Of a DNA stretch of 64,000 nt, positions 7,645 to 16,564 are shown piece by piece. The stretch is from an uncultured Dongia sp. Its GTDB lineage: Bacteria > Pseudomonadota > Alphaproteobacteria > Dongiales > Dongiaceae. The position numbers and the translations under genes were made by a program. The stretch covers positions 853,023 through 917,022 of the forward strand of contig NZ_CAKZGO010000004.1 in NCBI RefSeq assembly GCF_936916975.1, read 5' to 3'. Position 1 is the stretch's first letter. Every line of letters starts with the position of its first letter. The notes under the pieces were generated by a model. The model had not been told where the DNA came from. It saw only the letters and a program-made list of their open reading frames with translations, and did no database searches.

Positions 7645-8835
7645 ATGCATGACATCATTGCCGACGAGACGGTGATTCTGTTCCAGAGCAGCGCGCCGCA
7701 GAACCGCAAGCGCACACGCATCACCTTCGACCTCGGCCAGGCGGGCAACCAGGTCGGCGGGGATGAGGCGCAGGCCGCGATCTGGTGGCGCCGGAACACC
7801 GAGGCGTGGCACATGTTTCCGTTGGAGAAGACCGGGCCTGCGCCCCAATACAAAGGCAGCTTCTATTCCGAAAGCGTCGGGCCGGGCGACGTGCTGCAAT
7901 ACCGCATGTACGATGCCAAGGTCTATCGTGACTATGTGCCCGATACCGTGCCCAACGAGACGCAGAAGGGTAGCGGCATCGAGGTACGGCATGTGGAGAT
8001 CTTCGGCCTGCTCAACATGTCGCGCAATACGCCGGACAAGATGAAGAACTCATACCGCAGCGATGCGGTCGTGGGCGGCACCTATTATGGCCGCAAGATC
8101 GCGACGCCTGGCATCAGGACCAATGTGCTGATCGAAGTCTCGCAGCAGGAACCCGTCTATGGCCTGCCGCATTACCTACGGTTTGAAAAACCGGAAGTCT
8201 CGGTGCTGGCGCTCGGCGAAGAACAATACGATCTCAATCTGATGCCGCTAACACCGGGTGCCAATTACTATTGCCTGATCCGCTATAGCGACAGCGCCGG
8301 TAACTGGTTCTTCGAGGATGCCAAGTTCACGACGCTACGCCGCCAGGTGACGTTGAAGGCGGATACGATCCACATCGACAATGACGGCGACCCGCATGCC
8401 GATGGCGAGGCGTCGTTCAATTTCCAGTTCGGGCAGGGCGCCACCAACACGGCGATCTTCTTCATGGGCCACGCGGATTTCAAGGTCCATTCCGGCCAGA
8501 CGATTGCGCTGGGCACGATGCTGAAGCTGGACACCTCTTTGCCGTTGGTCGACCAGGTCTGGCCGTTGCCGACGGGACCTGCGGAAAAGACCTTCGGACC
8601 ATTCAGCGTGACGCCGGAGACGCCGGACATCACGGTCTATGCCGCCGGCACGGAATATGACGGCATCTTCGAATCCGACGAACGTGCCGCCAGCGGCGAC
8701 CACCACTATCTCAGCTACCCCTACGGCCCAGGCGAAACGGTGATCGACAAGGCCGCGTCGATCACAGCCAACCCGCTGGACGGCGACGACTTCACCTTCA
8801 CTGTTAATTACCGGTACTCGGTCGTCTATCTCTAG
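7645..8835 (+). CDS. Unrecognised beta-rich protein
   Basis: The 396-residue protein starts after GAGGGACGACAGC, an acceptable ribosome binding site. There is no signal peptide and no membrane span. The sequence alternates short hydrophobic and polar stretches with many aromatic residues, Gly, Asp and Thr, as in beta-sandwich proteins. One part, DLNLMPLTPGANYYCLIRYS followed by a strand ending FTTL, reads like a fibronectin type III-like domain around residues 190-235. The C-terminal third repeats the same style. No catalytic motif is visible. The 296 bases upstream hold no gene I can support. Function unknown. Confidence 0.8.
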   Translation: MHDIIADETVILFQSSAPQNRKRTRITFDLGQAGNQVGGDEAQAAIWWRRNTEAWHMFPLEKTGPAPQYKGSFYSESVGPGDVLQYRMYDAKVYRDYVPDTVPNETQKGSGIEVRHVEIFGLLNMSRNTPDKMKNSYRSDAVVGGTYYGRKIATPGIRTNVLIEVSQQEPVYGLPHYLRFEKPEVSVLALGEEQYDLNLMPLTPGANYYCLIRYSDSAGNWFFEDAKFTTLRRQVTLKADTIHIDNDGDPHADGEASFNFQFGQGATNTAIFFMGHADFKVHSGQTIALGTMLKLDTSLPLVDQVWPLPTGPAEKTFGPFSVTPETPDITVYAAGTEYDGIFESDERAASGDHHYLSYPYGPGETVIDKAASITANPLDGDDFTFTVNYRYSVVYL

Positions 8836-8876
8836 GGGCGCGAGCCGGCCGAATTGCGCCGTGCATGGGCCTATGT

Positions 8877-8909
8877 CATACCCTGCGTGGGTGTTCCACG
8901 CGGGGTATG
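8877..8909 (+). promoter_or_regulatory. 14-bp hairpin covering the ribosome binding site of mesaconyl-CoA hydratase
   Basis: Bases 8877-8890 pair with 8896-8909 around the loop GTGTT, 14 pairs with a single G-T wobble. The right arm contains GGGG, the only Shine-Dalgarno-like run before the ATG at 8913, so the folded RNA would hide it. No T tract follows, which argues against an ordinary terminator. Confidence 0.6.
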
Positions 8910-8912
8910 TTC

Positions 8913-9971
8913 ATGACGCCAAAAACCAATCCGGGTAACTTCTTCGAGGATTTCCGCCTGGGGCAGGAGATCCTGCATGCTGTGCCGCGCACGGTGAGCG
9001 AGGGGGATGTCGCCCTCTATATCGGCCTTACCGGCTCGCGCTTTGCGTTGCATTCATCGGATACGTTTGCGCAGAGCATTGGCTATGCGGGGGCGCCGGT
9101 CGATGATCTCCTCGCCTTCCATCTCATCTTCGGGCGGACGGTCGCTGACATCTCGCTCAACGCCGTTGCCAATCTCGGCTATGCGGTGGGGCGGTTCGGC
9201 GTGCCGCTTTATCCCGGCGACACGATCATCGCGCAGTCGAAGGTGATCGGGCTGAAGGAGAATTCGAATCACCAGACCGGCATCGTCTATGTGCATTCGA
9301 TCGGCCGCAACCAGGCGGGCGAAATCGTGCTGGATTATGTGCGCTGGGTGATGGTCAGGAAACGCGACCGCGTGGCGCCGGCGCCGGAAACTTCCGTGCC
9401 GGATTTGCCGCCGACACTCGATGTCGCCGATATCGAGGTGCCGGCGGAACTGGATCTGGCTGCTTATGACGATGAGCTGGCCGGCAGTCCGCATCTCTGG
9501 GACGATTACGAGGTGGGCGAGAAGATCGACCATGTCGACGGCATGACGTTGGAAGAATCAGACCACATGACCGCGACGCGTCTCTATCAGAACAATGCCA
9601 AGGTGCATTTCAACCAGCATAGCGAGGGGCAAGGGCGGTTCGGCCGGCGGCTCATCTATGGCGGGCATATCATCAGCCTGGCCCGCGCGCTGTCGTTCAA
9701 CGGGCTTGCCAACGCCTTCCGGATCGCTGCCATCAATGGCGGGCGGCATGTGAACCCGAGCTTTGCCGGCGACACGATCTATGCCTGGTCGGAGGTGGTT
9801 GAGAAGATCCCGCTCCCGGATCGACAGGATGTCGGCGCCTTGCGGCTGCGGACCGTGGCCACCAAGGACCAGCCCTGCGCCGGCTTTCCTAGCGCAGATA
9901 CGACAGGAAAATATCCTGATTGCGTCGTCCTGGACCTCGACTACACGGTCCTGATGAAGCGGCGCGGCTAA
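8913..9971 (+). CDS. mch: Mesaconyl-CoA hydratase (beta-methylmalyl-CoA dehydratase), MaoC family
   Basis: The 352-residue enzyme interconverts beta-methylmalyl-CoA and mesaconyl-CoA in the ethylmalonyl-CoA pathway, the route many alphaproteobacteria use instead of the glyoxylate shunt to assimilate acetate and C1 units. It has two hot-dog (MaoC-like) halves. The N-terminal part TNPGNFFEDFRLGQE, then SRFALHSSD, APVDDLL and YVRWVMVRKRD, are close to what I recall of the Rhodobacter enzyme. I use the ATG at 8913 (MTPKTNPGNFFEDF); ATG 8907 is an alternative. No other gene of the pathway is in the window. Confidence 0.9.
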   Translation: MTPKTNPGNFFEDFRLGQEILHAVPRTVSEGDVALYIGLTGSRFALHSSDTFAQSIGYAGAPVDDLLAFHLIFGRTVADISLNAVANLGYAVGRFGVPLYPGDTIIAQSKVIGLKENSNHQTGIVYVHSIGRNQAGEIVLDYVRWVMVRKRDRVAPAPETSVPDLPPTLDVADIEVPAELDLAAYDDELAGSPHLWDDYEVGEKIDHVDGMTLEESDHMTATRLYQNNAKVHFNQHSEGQGRFGRRLIYGGHIISLARALSFNGLANAFRIAAINGGRHVNPSFAGDTIYAWSEVVEKIPLPDRQDVGALRLRTVATKDQPCAGFPSADTTGKYPDCVVLDLDYTVLMKRRG

Positions 9972-10002
9972 GCGGATAAATGTCGCTATCGGCTTGAGTT
10001 CG

Positions 10003-10031
10003 TTGACGGTGTGGTAACAATTCAGTATCAA
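10003..10031 (+). promoter_or_regulatory. Promoter of sdhCDAB
   Basis: TTGACG (10003-10008) and TATCAA (10026-10031) have a 17-base spacer. The predicted start near 10038 gives a 5' leader of about 144 bases that is almost wholly foldable. Confidence 0.45.
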
Positions 10032-10039
10032 GATCGCAC

Positions 10040-10162
10040 CTTCTGCTGCACCGCAGAAGCGTTTGGGCCGTACTAGAGGCTCAAGACCCAAGGGACTCCG
10101 GGATGGTTGGAGCCCTGAGGTAAACCAGCTTGCGCGTTCCTCCTCCCACGGGGTGGCGCAAG
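10040..10162 (+). promoter_or_regulatory. Structured 5' leader of sdhCDAB with three stem-loops
   Basis: Three hairpins can be drawn in series: 10040-10046 with 10053-10059 (7 bp, loop TGCACC); 10091-10099 with 10109-10116 (8 bp, one bulged A); 10129-10135 with 10156-10162 (7 bp, large loop). The last ends 20 bases before the sdhC start. I cannot match this to a named riboswitch class. Confidence 0.35.
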
Positions 10163-10181
10163 ATACCGGACGGGAAACATC

Positions 10182-10616
10182 ATGGCCGAAAGCCTGTCGA
10201 ACGGGGCCCAGCCCCAGTCAAAGCAACCCCATCCAAGACCGCTCTCTCCCCATCTCCAGGTCTACAAGCCGCAGCTGACCTCGATCACCTCGATCCTGCA
10301 CCGCTTTTCCGGCATCGCCTTGTCGGCTGGCGTTTTGTATCTGCTGTGCTGGCTGTTGGCGGTGGCGCAAGGTGCGGAGGCCTTCGATCGCCTGCAGGAT
10401 TTCAACGGCAGCATCATCGGCCGCCTTCTGCTGCTCGGCTGGACGGTGGCGTTCTTCTATCACCTGCTCAACGGCATCCGGCATCTTGCCTGGGATGCGG
10501 GATTCGGATTCGAGCTGCCGACCGCCTACAAATCCGGCTATGCTGTGCTGATCGGGACCGCGGTGCTCACCATCACCGCCTGGGTCGTCGGCTATTTCCA
10601 GATGGGAGCGTTCTGA
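10182..10616 (+). CDS. sdhC: Succinate dehydrogenase cytochrome b556 subunit
   Basis: The 144-residue membrane anchor of complex II binds heme b and ubiquinone. After a polar 30-residue N-terminus there are three hydrophobic segments. The family signature SILHRFSGIAL is at 38-48, and HLLNGIRHLAWD at 94-105 carries the heme-ligand histidine. It is the first gene of sdhCDAB; its stop overlaps the sdhD start (TGATG), so translation is coupled. A structured leader precedes it. Confidence 0.96.
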   Translation: MAESLSNGAQPQSKQPHPRPLSPHLQVYKPQLTSITSILHRFSGIALSAGVLYLLCWLLAVAQGAEAFDRLQDFNGSIIGRLLLLGWTVAFFYHLLNGIRHLAWDAGFGFELPTAYKSGYAVLIGTAVLTITAWVVGYFQMGAF

Positions 10617-11011
10617 TGAGTGCCCCGGCAAAGTCCCTCCGCTCCAGTCTCGGCCGCGCGCGCGGTCTCGGCTCCGCCCATGAAGGTGTGCATCATTGGT
10701 GGGGCCAGCGCATGTCGGCGCTGGCGCTCATTCCCTTGAGCCTGTGGCTGGTGGCGTCCCTCGTCTGTTATGCCGGCGCCGATTACGCCGCGGTCAGCGA
10801 ATGGCTGTCGCGCCCGCTGACGCTGGGGGCGCTGGGTCTCACCTTCCTCATCACCGTCTATCACGCGGTGCTGGGCCTGCAGGTGGTGGTCGAGGATTAC
10901 ATCCATGGCCAGCCGACCAAACTCATTCTGCTCATTCTGCTGCCGATGGGCGGCGTTGCGCTGGTCGTGGCGGCGATCGTCTCGCTGCTGGTGATCGCCT
11001 TCGCCGGCTGA
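10616..11011 (+). CDS. sdhD: Succinate dehydrogenase hydrophobic anchor subunit
   Basis: The 131-residue second membrane anchor of complex II has three membrane segments and the N-terminal signature HHWWGQRMSALALIP (26-40), the quinone-site region of SdhD. The segment ITVYHAVLGLQVVVEDYIH supplies the conserved His and Asp-Tyr. The start is the ATG overlapping the sdhC stop; longer open frames upstream are out of place inside sdhC. It works with SdhA, SdhB and SdhC in the inner membrane. Confidence 0.95.
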   Translation: MSAPAKSLRSSLGRARGLGSAHEGVHHWWGQRMSALALIPLSLWLVASLVCYAGADYAAVSEWLSRPLTLGALGLTFLITVYHAVLGLQVVVEDYIHGQPTKLILLILLPMGGVALVVAAIVSLLVIAFAG

Positions 11012-11038
11012 GCCGAACACATCAAGAAGTGAAGCATC

Positions 11039-12874
11039 ATGGCTGATACAGCAAATACCCAGACCGGCACCGCACCGCACATCACCGGCAACGCTTATCC
11101 CTTCGTTGATCACGTCTATGACGTGGTCGTGGTGGGCGCCGGTGGTGCAGGCCTCCGCGCCGCGTTCGGCATGGCGGAAAAGGGCCTGAAGACGGCCTGC
11201 ATTTCCAAGGTCTATCCGACCCGCTCCCACACGGTGGCGGCGCAAGGCGGCATCTCGGCGTCGCTCGGCAATATGGGCCCGGACGATTGGCGCTGGCACA
11301 TGTACGACACCATCAAGGGGTCGGACTGGCTGGGCGACCAGGACGCGATCGAATACATGGTGCGCGAGGCCGTGCCCGCCATCGTCGAACTGGAACACTA
11401 CGGCGTGCCCTTCAGCCGCACCGAGGAAGGCAAGATCTATCAGCGCCCGTTCGGCGGCATGACCACGGAATACGGCAAGGGCATCGCGCAGCGCACCTGC
11501 GCTGCCGCCGACCGCACGGGCCATGCGATCCTGCACACGCTCTATCAGCAGGCGCTGAAGCACCGCGCCGAATTCTTCGTCGAATATTTTGCCCTCGATT
11601 TGATCATGGATGATGACGGTGCCTGCGTCGGCGTCATCGCCTGGAATCTCGATGATGGCAAGATGCACCGCTTTCACGCCAAGCTCGTCGTGCTGGCAAC
11701 CGGCGGCTATGGTCGCGTGTTCTTCTCGGCGACGTCGGCCCATACCTGCACCGGTGACGGCAACGCCATGGCGCTGCGTGCGGGTTTGCCGCTGCAGGAC
11801 ATGGAGTTTATCCAGTTCCATCCGACCGGCATCTATGGTGCCGGGTGTCTCATCACCGAAGGTGTGCGCGGCGAAGGTGGCTATCTCACGAATTCCGAAG
11901 GCGAGCGTTTCATGGAACGCTATGCCCCGTCGGCCAAGGATCTGGCCTCGCGCGATGTCGTTTCCCGCGCGATGACGATGGAAATCCGCGATGGCCGTGG
12001 TGTGGGTCCCAACAAGGATCACATCCATCTCCATATCGAGCATCTCGATCCGAAGATCATCCATGAACGCCTGCCGGGTATTTCGGAAACGGCACGCATC
12101 TTCGCCGGCGTCGACGTGACGCGCGAACCCATTCCAGTGCTCCCCACCTGCCATTACAACATGGGCGGCGTGCCGACCAATTTCCGCACCGAGGTTGTCA
12201 CCAAGAAGGACGGCAATCCGGACAGCGTCGTCCCCGGCCTGATGGCGATCGGCGAGGCGGCCTGCGTCTCGGTCCATGGTGCCAACCGATTAGGATCCAA
12301 CTCGCTGCTCGATCTCGTCGTCTTCGGCCGCTCGGCGGCCATCCGTGCGGCTGAGATCGTGAAGCCGGGCGAGGCGCATCGCAACCTGCCGAAGAATGCC
12401 GGCGACATGGCCATCGCGCGCCTCGACAAGCTGCGCAATGCCAAGGGCGACATTCCGACGTCGAAGTTGCGCCTCGACATGCAGAAGATCATGCAGAACG
12501 ATTGCGCGGTCTATCGCACGGGCAAGACGCTCTCGGAGGGTGTGGCGAAGATCAACGATGTCTGGAACCAACGCGACCGCGTGAAGGTCGAGGATCGCTC
12601 ACTCATCTGGAACAGCGATTTGGCCGAGACGCTGGAGCTCGACAACCTCATGTATCAGGCGAAGGTCTCGATCGAATCCGCCGCCAATCGCGAGGAAAGT
12701 CGCGGCGCTCATGCGCGCGAGGATTTCCCCGACCGCAATGACGAAACATGGATGAAGCACAGCATTGCCTGGCTGGGCGAAGACGGCAAGACGAAGATCG
12801 ATTATCGCCCGGTGCATATGACGACCTTGACCAATGACGTCCAGGTCTTCCCGCCCAAAGCCCGCGTGTACTAA
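11039..12874 (+). CDS. sdhA: Succinate dehydrogenase flavoprotein subunit
   Basis: The 611-residue catalytic subunit oxidises succinate to fumarate using covalently bound FAD. The dinucleotide loop GAGGAG is at 33-38. His64 in SHTVAAQGG is the FAD attachment residue. HPTGIYGAG and RGEGG form the dicarboxylate site, and HYNMGG is the later conserved block. Length is standard. It lies 27 bases after sdhD and 11 bases before sdhB, in one operon. Confidence 0.98.
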   Translation: MADTANTQTGTAPHITGNAYPFVDHVYDVVVVGAGGAGLRAAFGMAEKGLKTACISKVYPTRSHTVAAQGGISASLGNMGPDDWRWHMYDTIKGSDWLGDQDAIEYMVREAVPAIVELEHYGVPFSRTEEGKIYQRPFGGMTTEYGKGIAQRTCAAADRTGHAILHTLYQQALKHRAEFFVEYFALDLIMDDDGACVGVIAWNLDDGKMHRFHAKLVVLATGGYGRVFFSATSAHTCTGDGNAMALRAGLPLQDMEFIQFHPTGIYGAGCLITEGVRGEGGYLTNSEGERFMERYAPSAKDLASRDVVSRAMTMEIRDGRGVGPNKDHIHLHIEHLDPKIIHERLPGISETARIFAGVDVTREPIPVLPTCHYNMGGVPTNFRTEVVTKKDGNPDSVVPGLMAIGEAACVSVHGANRLGSNSLLDLVVFGRSAAIRAAEIVKPGEAHRNLPKNAGDMAIARLDKLRNAKGDIPTSKLRLDMQKIMQNDCAVYRTGKTLSEGVAKINDVWNQRDRVKVEDRSLIWNSDLAETLELDNLMYQAKVSIESAANREESRGAHAREDFPDRNDETWMKHSIAWLGEDGKTKIDYRPVHMTTLTNDVQVFPPKARVY

Positions 12875-12885
12875 GGACCAGGATC

Positions 12886-13662
12886 ATGGCCGAGCTGACA
12901 CTGCCAGCAAATTCGAAACCCACCACCGGCAAGACCTGGAAGGCGCCGGCGGGGGTGAAGAACATCAAGACGTTCCAGATCTATCGCTGGGACCCGGATA
13001 CCGGCGCCAATCCGCGCATCGATGCTTATGAAGTCGATATGGATTCGTGCGGGCCGATGATCCTGGATGCGATCATCAAGATCAAGAACGAGATCGATTC
13101 CACGCTGACCTTCCGCCGCTCCTGCCGTGAAGGTGTCTGCGGTTCCTGTGCCATGAACATCGACGGCACTAACACGCTGGCCTGCACCAAGTTCACCTCC
13201 GAGGTGAAGGGCGATGTGAAGATCTATCCGCTGCCGCATATGCCGGTGGTGAAGGATCTGGTCCCCGACCTCACGCATATCTTCGCGCAGTATGAAACGA
13301 TCGAGCCCTGGCTGAAATCCGACACGCCGCCGGCCACGCGTGAGCGCCTGCAATCGCCGGCGGAACGCGCCAAGCTCGACGGGTTGTGGGAATGCATCCT
13401 GTGCTTCTCCTGCTCGACCTCCTGCCCCAGCTATTGGTGGAACGGCGATCGATATCTGGGTCCCGCCATCCTGCTGCAGGCCTATCGCTTCATCGCCGAC
13501 AGCCGCGACGAAGCAACCGGCGAACGGCTGGATAATCTCGAAGATCCGTTCCGGCTCTATCGCTGCCACACCATCATGAACTGCACCAAGACCTGCCCCA
13601 AAGGATTGAACCCCGCGAAGGCGATTGGCGAGATCAAGAAACTGATGGTGGAGCGCAGATAA
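12886..13662 (+). CDS. sdhB: Succinate dehydrogenase iron-sulfur subunit
   Basis: The 258-residue subunit passes electrons from FAD to ubiquinone. The N-terminal 2Fe-2S domain has [16 protein letters not shown] plus a later Cys. The C-terminal domain holds the 4Fe-4S and 3Fe-4S clusters in [15 protein letters not shown] and [13 protein letters not shown] good ribosome binding site (AGGACCAGGATC) precedes the ATG. Last gene of sdhCDAB. Confidence 0.98.
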   Translation: MAELTLPANSKPTTGKTWKAPAGVKNIKTFQIYRWDPDTGANPRIDAYEVDMDSCGPMILDAIIKIKNEIDSTLTFRRSCREGVCGSCAMNIDGTNTLACTKFTSEVKGDVKIYPLPHMPVVKDLVPDLTHIFAQYETIEPWLKSDTPPATRERLQSPAERAKLDGLWECILCFSCSTSCPSYWWNGDRYLGPAILLQAYRFIADSRDEATGERLDNLEDPFRLYRCHTIMNCTKTCPKGLNPAKAIGEIKKLMVERR

Positions 13663-13674
13663 CGCTGCCTCCCC

Positions 13675-14169
13675 ATGTCTCTGGAGGCACGGCGTTCGCA
13701 TCTCGAACGGCTGGCCTTCCTTAGTGTTGCTGTTCTTGGCGCCGGAATGCTTTGGTGTCAGTTTTCCGGCTTCTTGGATTGGTCTTCACGCGGTGGTGTC
13801 GGGCTGTTCTTTGGCTCGATTGGCGCGATATGGGTGGGCGTACGGGGCACGATCTTTCCGATCGGCAACAAGCCCATCCTGATCATTGACGAAACAGGCA
13901 TCTTTGATCGGCGCGTCATGAAGCGGCCGATATTATGGCAAGAAGTCATCTCATTGACGGACACGGATCGCGGCCGCGCAGTCGAGATCAATGTGTCCGT
14001 ACCGGAAGCTCTGGCGAAATCGGTCTTCGCTCGCATCTTTGACTGGGATCGTGCTGGTAATGCGAAGATCATCCTGAAGGGCCTCGATCGATCACCGGCG
14101 GAAATCCGTGCGACCCTAGCGCCAAGAATGGCTGATGCTCCGGGACCAGTAAGCGCCCCCTCTCCCTAA
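13675..14169 (+). CDS. Small membrane protein, STM3941-like
   Basis: The 164-residue protein has two N-terminal hydrophobic segments (about 13-32 and 40-60), then a soluble part with NKPILIIDETGIFDRR and ILWQEVISLTDTD, a pattern seen in STM3941-family proteins (a PH-like domain of unknown role). It starts 13 bases after sdhB and could be read through from it. Its last codons (APSP-stop) are supplied by the GC-rich repeat that begins at 14156, so the natural C-terminus may have been trimmed or extended by the repeat. Confidence 0.7.
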   Translation: MSLEARRSHLERLAFLSVAVLGAGMLWCQFSGFLDWSSRGGVGLFFGSIGAIWVGVRGTIFPIGNKPILIIDETGIFDRRVMKRPILWQEVISLTDTDRGRAVEINVSVPEALAKSVFARIFDWDRAGNAKIILKGLDRSPAEIRATLAPRMADAPGPVSAPSP

Positions 14170-14280
14170 CCCTCCCCCACGTTGGGGGGAGGGAATCCCA
14201 TCGAGGTTATTGCTGACATCATGACTAAACTCGTTCTAGTCCCCTCCCCCCAACGTGGGGGAGGGTTAGGGAGAGGGGGA
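14156..14280. repeat. GC-rich dispersed repeat, copies B and C in inverted orientation
   Basis: The left arm (CCCCCTCTCCCTAACCCTCC, continuing to 14193) and the right arm (14242-14279) are reverse complements around a unique centre of about 48 bases. The arms overlap the 3' ends of two convergent genes and supply both stop codons (TCTCCCTAA read from each side). The structure could act as a two-way terminator. Confidence 0.8.
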
Positions 14281-15456
14281 TAGTCCGAAGACTTCCATCT
14301 TGCCCGTCAGCCCACGCAACGTCTGTGAGCCGAGCGATTTCAGCCGCACGGCATTCTTCGCCGTCAGCGCGGCCAGCTCTCCCGACACCAAAATCGATTC
14401 ACCCAACGCGCCGCACAGCGATTCCAGCCGTGCCACTTCATTGACGGCTTGGCCGATCACCGTGAAATCCAATCGCCGGCTGGTGCCGATATTGCCGTAA
14501 TGCACCGTGCCGACATGAATGGCGATGTCGAGGGCCAGCGGCAGGTCACTCGCAGCGAGGCGTGCTTGGGCGTCCAGCGCTGCATCGATGGCAAGGTCAG
14601 CCATGACGCTGTCCGGCTGGCCCTCATCCAGCATGAATACCGCAAGGACACCGTCGCCCATGAATTTCAGGATCTGGCCGCCCTGCGCTTCGATCGCGTC
14701 ACCGACGCAATCGAAGCTGTTGTTGAGAGTCGCGAGCGTGACGTCGATCGGCTGCTCGGCGCTGTAGCGCGTGAAGCCGCGGAGATCGGCGAACATGAGC
14801 ACGGCGCGAACATTCTGGACGCTGCCGCGAGTGATCGCCCCACGCAGCACGCGGAGGCCGGCGTCCTTGCCGACATAGGCCGAGAGCACATTGCAGGCGC
14901 TTTCAACGACCGTCAGAGACTTGATGGCCGCGGCCAGCGCGCGGACCAGCGGTCGCAACTCATCAACCTGGGTGTCCGAGAAACCAGCCTCGTGCATCGT
15001 CGCCCAGGAACTCAGCACGCCCATCTCGCCGCCTTCGATGTGCTGTACGTTCCATTGGAAGAGATGCGCATAGGCGACCCAATCGGTGAGGCCCATTTCC
15101 TTGAGCTCGGCGAACAAGGCGTATTCGTTGGTCATCGCCGGATCGGTCAGGCGCTGGCGCATTGTGCCGATGCGATTGCGCGCCATCTGGGCGAGCGGCC
15201 CCTGTCGCCAGGCGAGGCTCGATTCGCCATGGGGAAAGGAGGCGAGATAAGCGCCGTCATCCCGTTCCCAGGTCAGGGAGTGCGCCCGGATCGTGGGATC
15301 CAGTGCGGCCGTCGCGATCACCGCGCGCGCGAGGTCGAAGCCGAGTTCATTCAGTCGTTCGCAGAAGCCGGCGACCAATTCCTTGAGCGGCAGGCCGGAG
15401 AGCGCTGCTTCCACCAGCCAGGTATGGAGGGTGATCACATCGTCAGCCCGCGTCAT
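14266..15456 (-). CDS. Class III adenylate/guanylate cyclase
   Basis: The 396-residue protein has an N-terminal sensor-like region (about 1-190) without membrane spans and a C-terminal class III nucleotide cyclase domain. Metal-binding Asp224 is in MFADLRGFT and Asp268 in GGQILKFMGDG; the transition-state Asn/Arg pair is in TVIGQAVNEVARLE. The substrate-specifying positions cannot be assigned with certainty, so cAMP is likely but not proven. It starts 4 bases after the pentapeptide-repeat gene and has a paralogue at 43661. The last codons SPSP-stop come from the GC-rich repeat. Confidence 0.92.
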   Translation of the reverse strand: MTRADDVITLHTWLVEAALSGLPLKELVAGFCERLNELGFDLARAVIATAALDPTIRAHSLTWERDDGAYLASFPHGESSLAWRQGPLAQMARNRIGTMRQRLTDPAMTNEYALFAELKEMGLTDWVAYAHLFQWNVQHIEGGEMGVLSSWATMHEAGFSDTQVDELRPLVRALAAAIKSLTVVESACNVLSAYVGKDAGLRVLRGAITRGSVQNVRAVLMFADLRGFTRYSAEQPIDVTLATLNNSFDCVGDAIEAQGGQILKFMGDGVLAVFMLDEGQPDSVMADLAIDAALDAQARLAASDLPLALDIAIHVGTVHYGNIGTSRRLDFTVIGQAVNEVARLESLCGALGESILVSGELAALTAKNAVRLKSLGSQTLRGLTGKMEVFGLSPSP

Positions 15457-15460
15457 GGCA

Positions 15461-16507
15461 CTAGCTCCGCAGGCCGCGCGTCTTGAGCCCTAGGCCCGGG
15501 ATCTCGCCGGTCTTGGCGTCGCCGGCAGCAAGCCCGCGCTGATGCGCGTCGCGGAGATCGGCGCCACGCATATCGGCGCCGCGCATGTCGGCATCGGAAA
15601 GATTAGCACCTTGCAGGTCAGTGGCGAGCAGCCAGGCCCGGCGCAGATTGGTGCGCGTCAGGCGACAGCCGACCAGGCGCGCCGCGGCAAGATTGGTGCG
15701 GGAGAGATCGAGGCCGGAGAGATCGAAGCCTTCCAGTTCCAGACGCTGCCCTGCCTGGCCCAGCGTGTCGACCCAGCGCGCATGCAGGCCGAGGCGTTCC
15801 GTCACCTCGCCGGCGGAGAGGCGTGGCGCCGAGCCCACCGGCAATTGCGCCGTGCGCACCTGGTCGCGGGTAATCTGATCAACCGAGGCGTGGCTGAAAT
15901 CAGCGTCCTGCAATTCGGCATTGGTGAGGCGGATCGCCTGCAGGTCGGCGCTGGCGAAATTCGCCTTGCGCATGTCGGCGCCGGAGAAGTCGGTCTCCAG
16001 CATATAGGAGCCGGAAAAGTCGACGCTCACCAGTTTGGCGTCCTTGAAGATGGTCTGGGCGAGCTTGGCGCCCCGGAAGCGGCAGGCCGGGGCCTCATCC
16101 CAATTCTTGCCGGCGGCACCATCGCGCTGACTGAAATCCTGCCGTAGATCGGCGGCCGCAAGCGCTGTCCGCGTCATATCGCTGCCATGGAAGACGGCCC
16201 CGCGCATGTCGGCACGTTCGAAATTGGCGCCGGTCATGTCGGCCTCGTCGAACACGGACCCGGTCAATACCGCACCGCGAAAGATGGTACCGCGCAGATT
16301 GGTGCGTTCCAGGTTGCAGCGCACCAGATAGGAATCGGTGAAATCCATCAGGCTGAGGTCGAGCTTGGAGAGATTGCATTCGGTGAGCATCAGACGCTGG
16401 CCGTTGACCCGGCCCAGGCGCCAATTGCGATGCACCTCCGCCAACCGGCGCAGCGCGCCGGCATTGAGGGTCAGCTTCTTGAGTACCTTGGGTGCCTGCG
16501 GATCCAT
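15461..16507 (-). CDS. Pentapeptide-repeat protein
   Basis: About 348 residues, with two blocks of A(D/N)LXX repeats (about 45-200 and 255-325) forming two right-handed quadrilateral beta-helices, separated by a stretch around QITRDQVRTAQLPVG that looks non-repetitive. There is no signal peptide. Such proteins act as scaffolds or DNA mimics; the role here is unknown. The ATG at 16507 directly follows a GTG at 16510. The gene sits between a histidine phosphatase (54 bases upstream) and a class III cyclase (4 bases downstream), so the three are probably one unit. Confidence 0.88.
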   Translation of the reverse strand: MDPQAPKVLKKLTLNAGALRRLAEVHRNWRLGRVNGQRLMLTECNLSKLDLSLMDFTDSYLVRCNLERTNLRGTIFRGAVLTGSVFDEADMTGANFERADMRGAVFHGSDMTRTALAAADLRQDFSQRDGAAGKNWDEAPACRFRGAKLAQTIFKDAKLVSVDFSGSYMLETDFSGADMRKANFASADLQAIRLTNAELQDADFSHASVDQITRDQVRTAQLPVGSAPRLSAGEVTERLGLHARWVDTLGQAGQRLELEGFDLSGLDLSRTNLAAARLVGCRLTRTNLRRAWLLATDLQGANLSDADMRGADMRGADLRDAHQRGLAAGDAKTGEIPGLGLKTRGLRS

Positions 16508-16564
16508 CACCGGACCAGATCATGACGCGTCGAGTCGCGTCACTGTGCCGCTCCGGCCCGCGCC

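Noticed and set aside
10592..12277. 561-codon minus-strand frame opposite sdhD/sdhA
   Set aside because: Same artefact; the sdh operon is intact on the plus strand.
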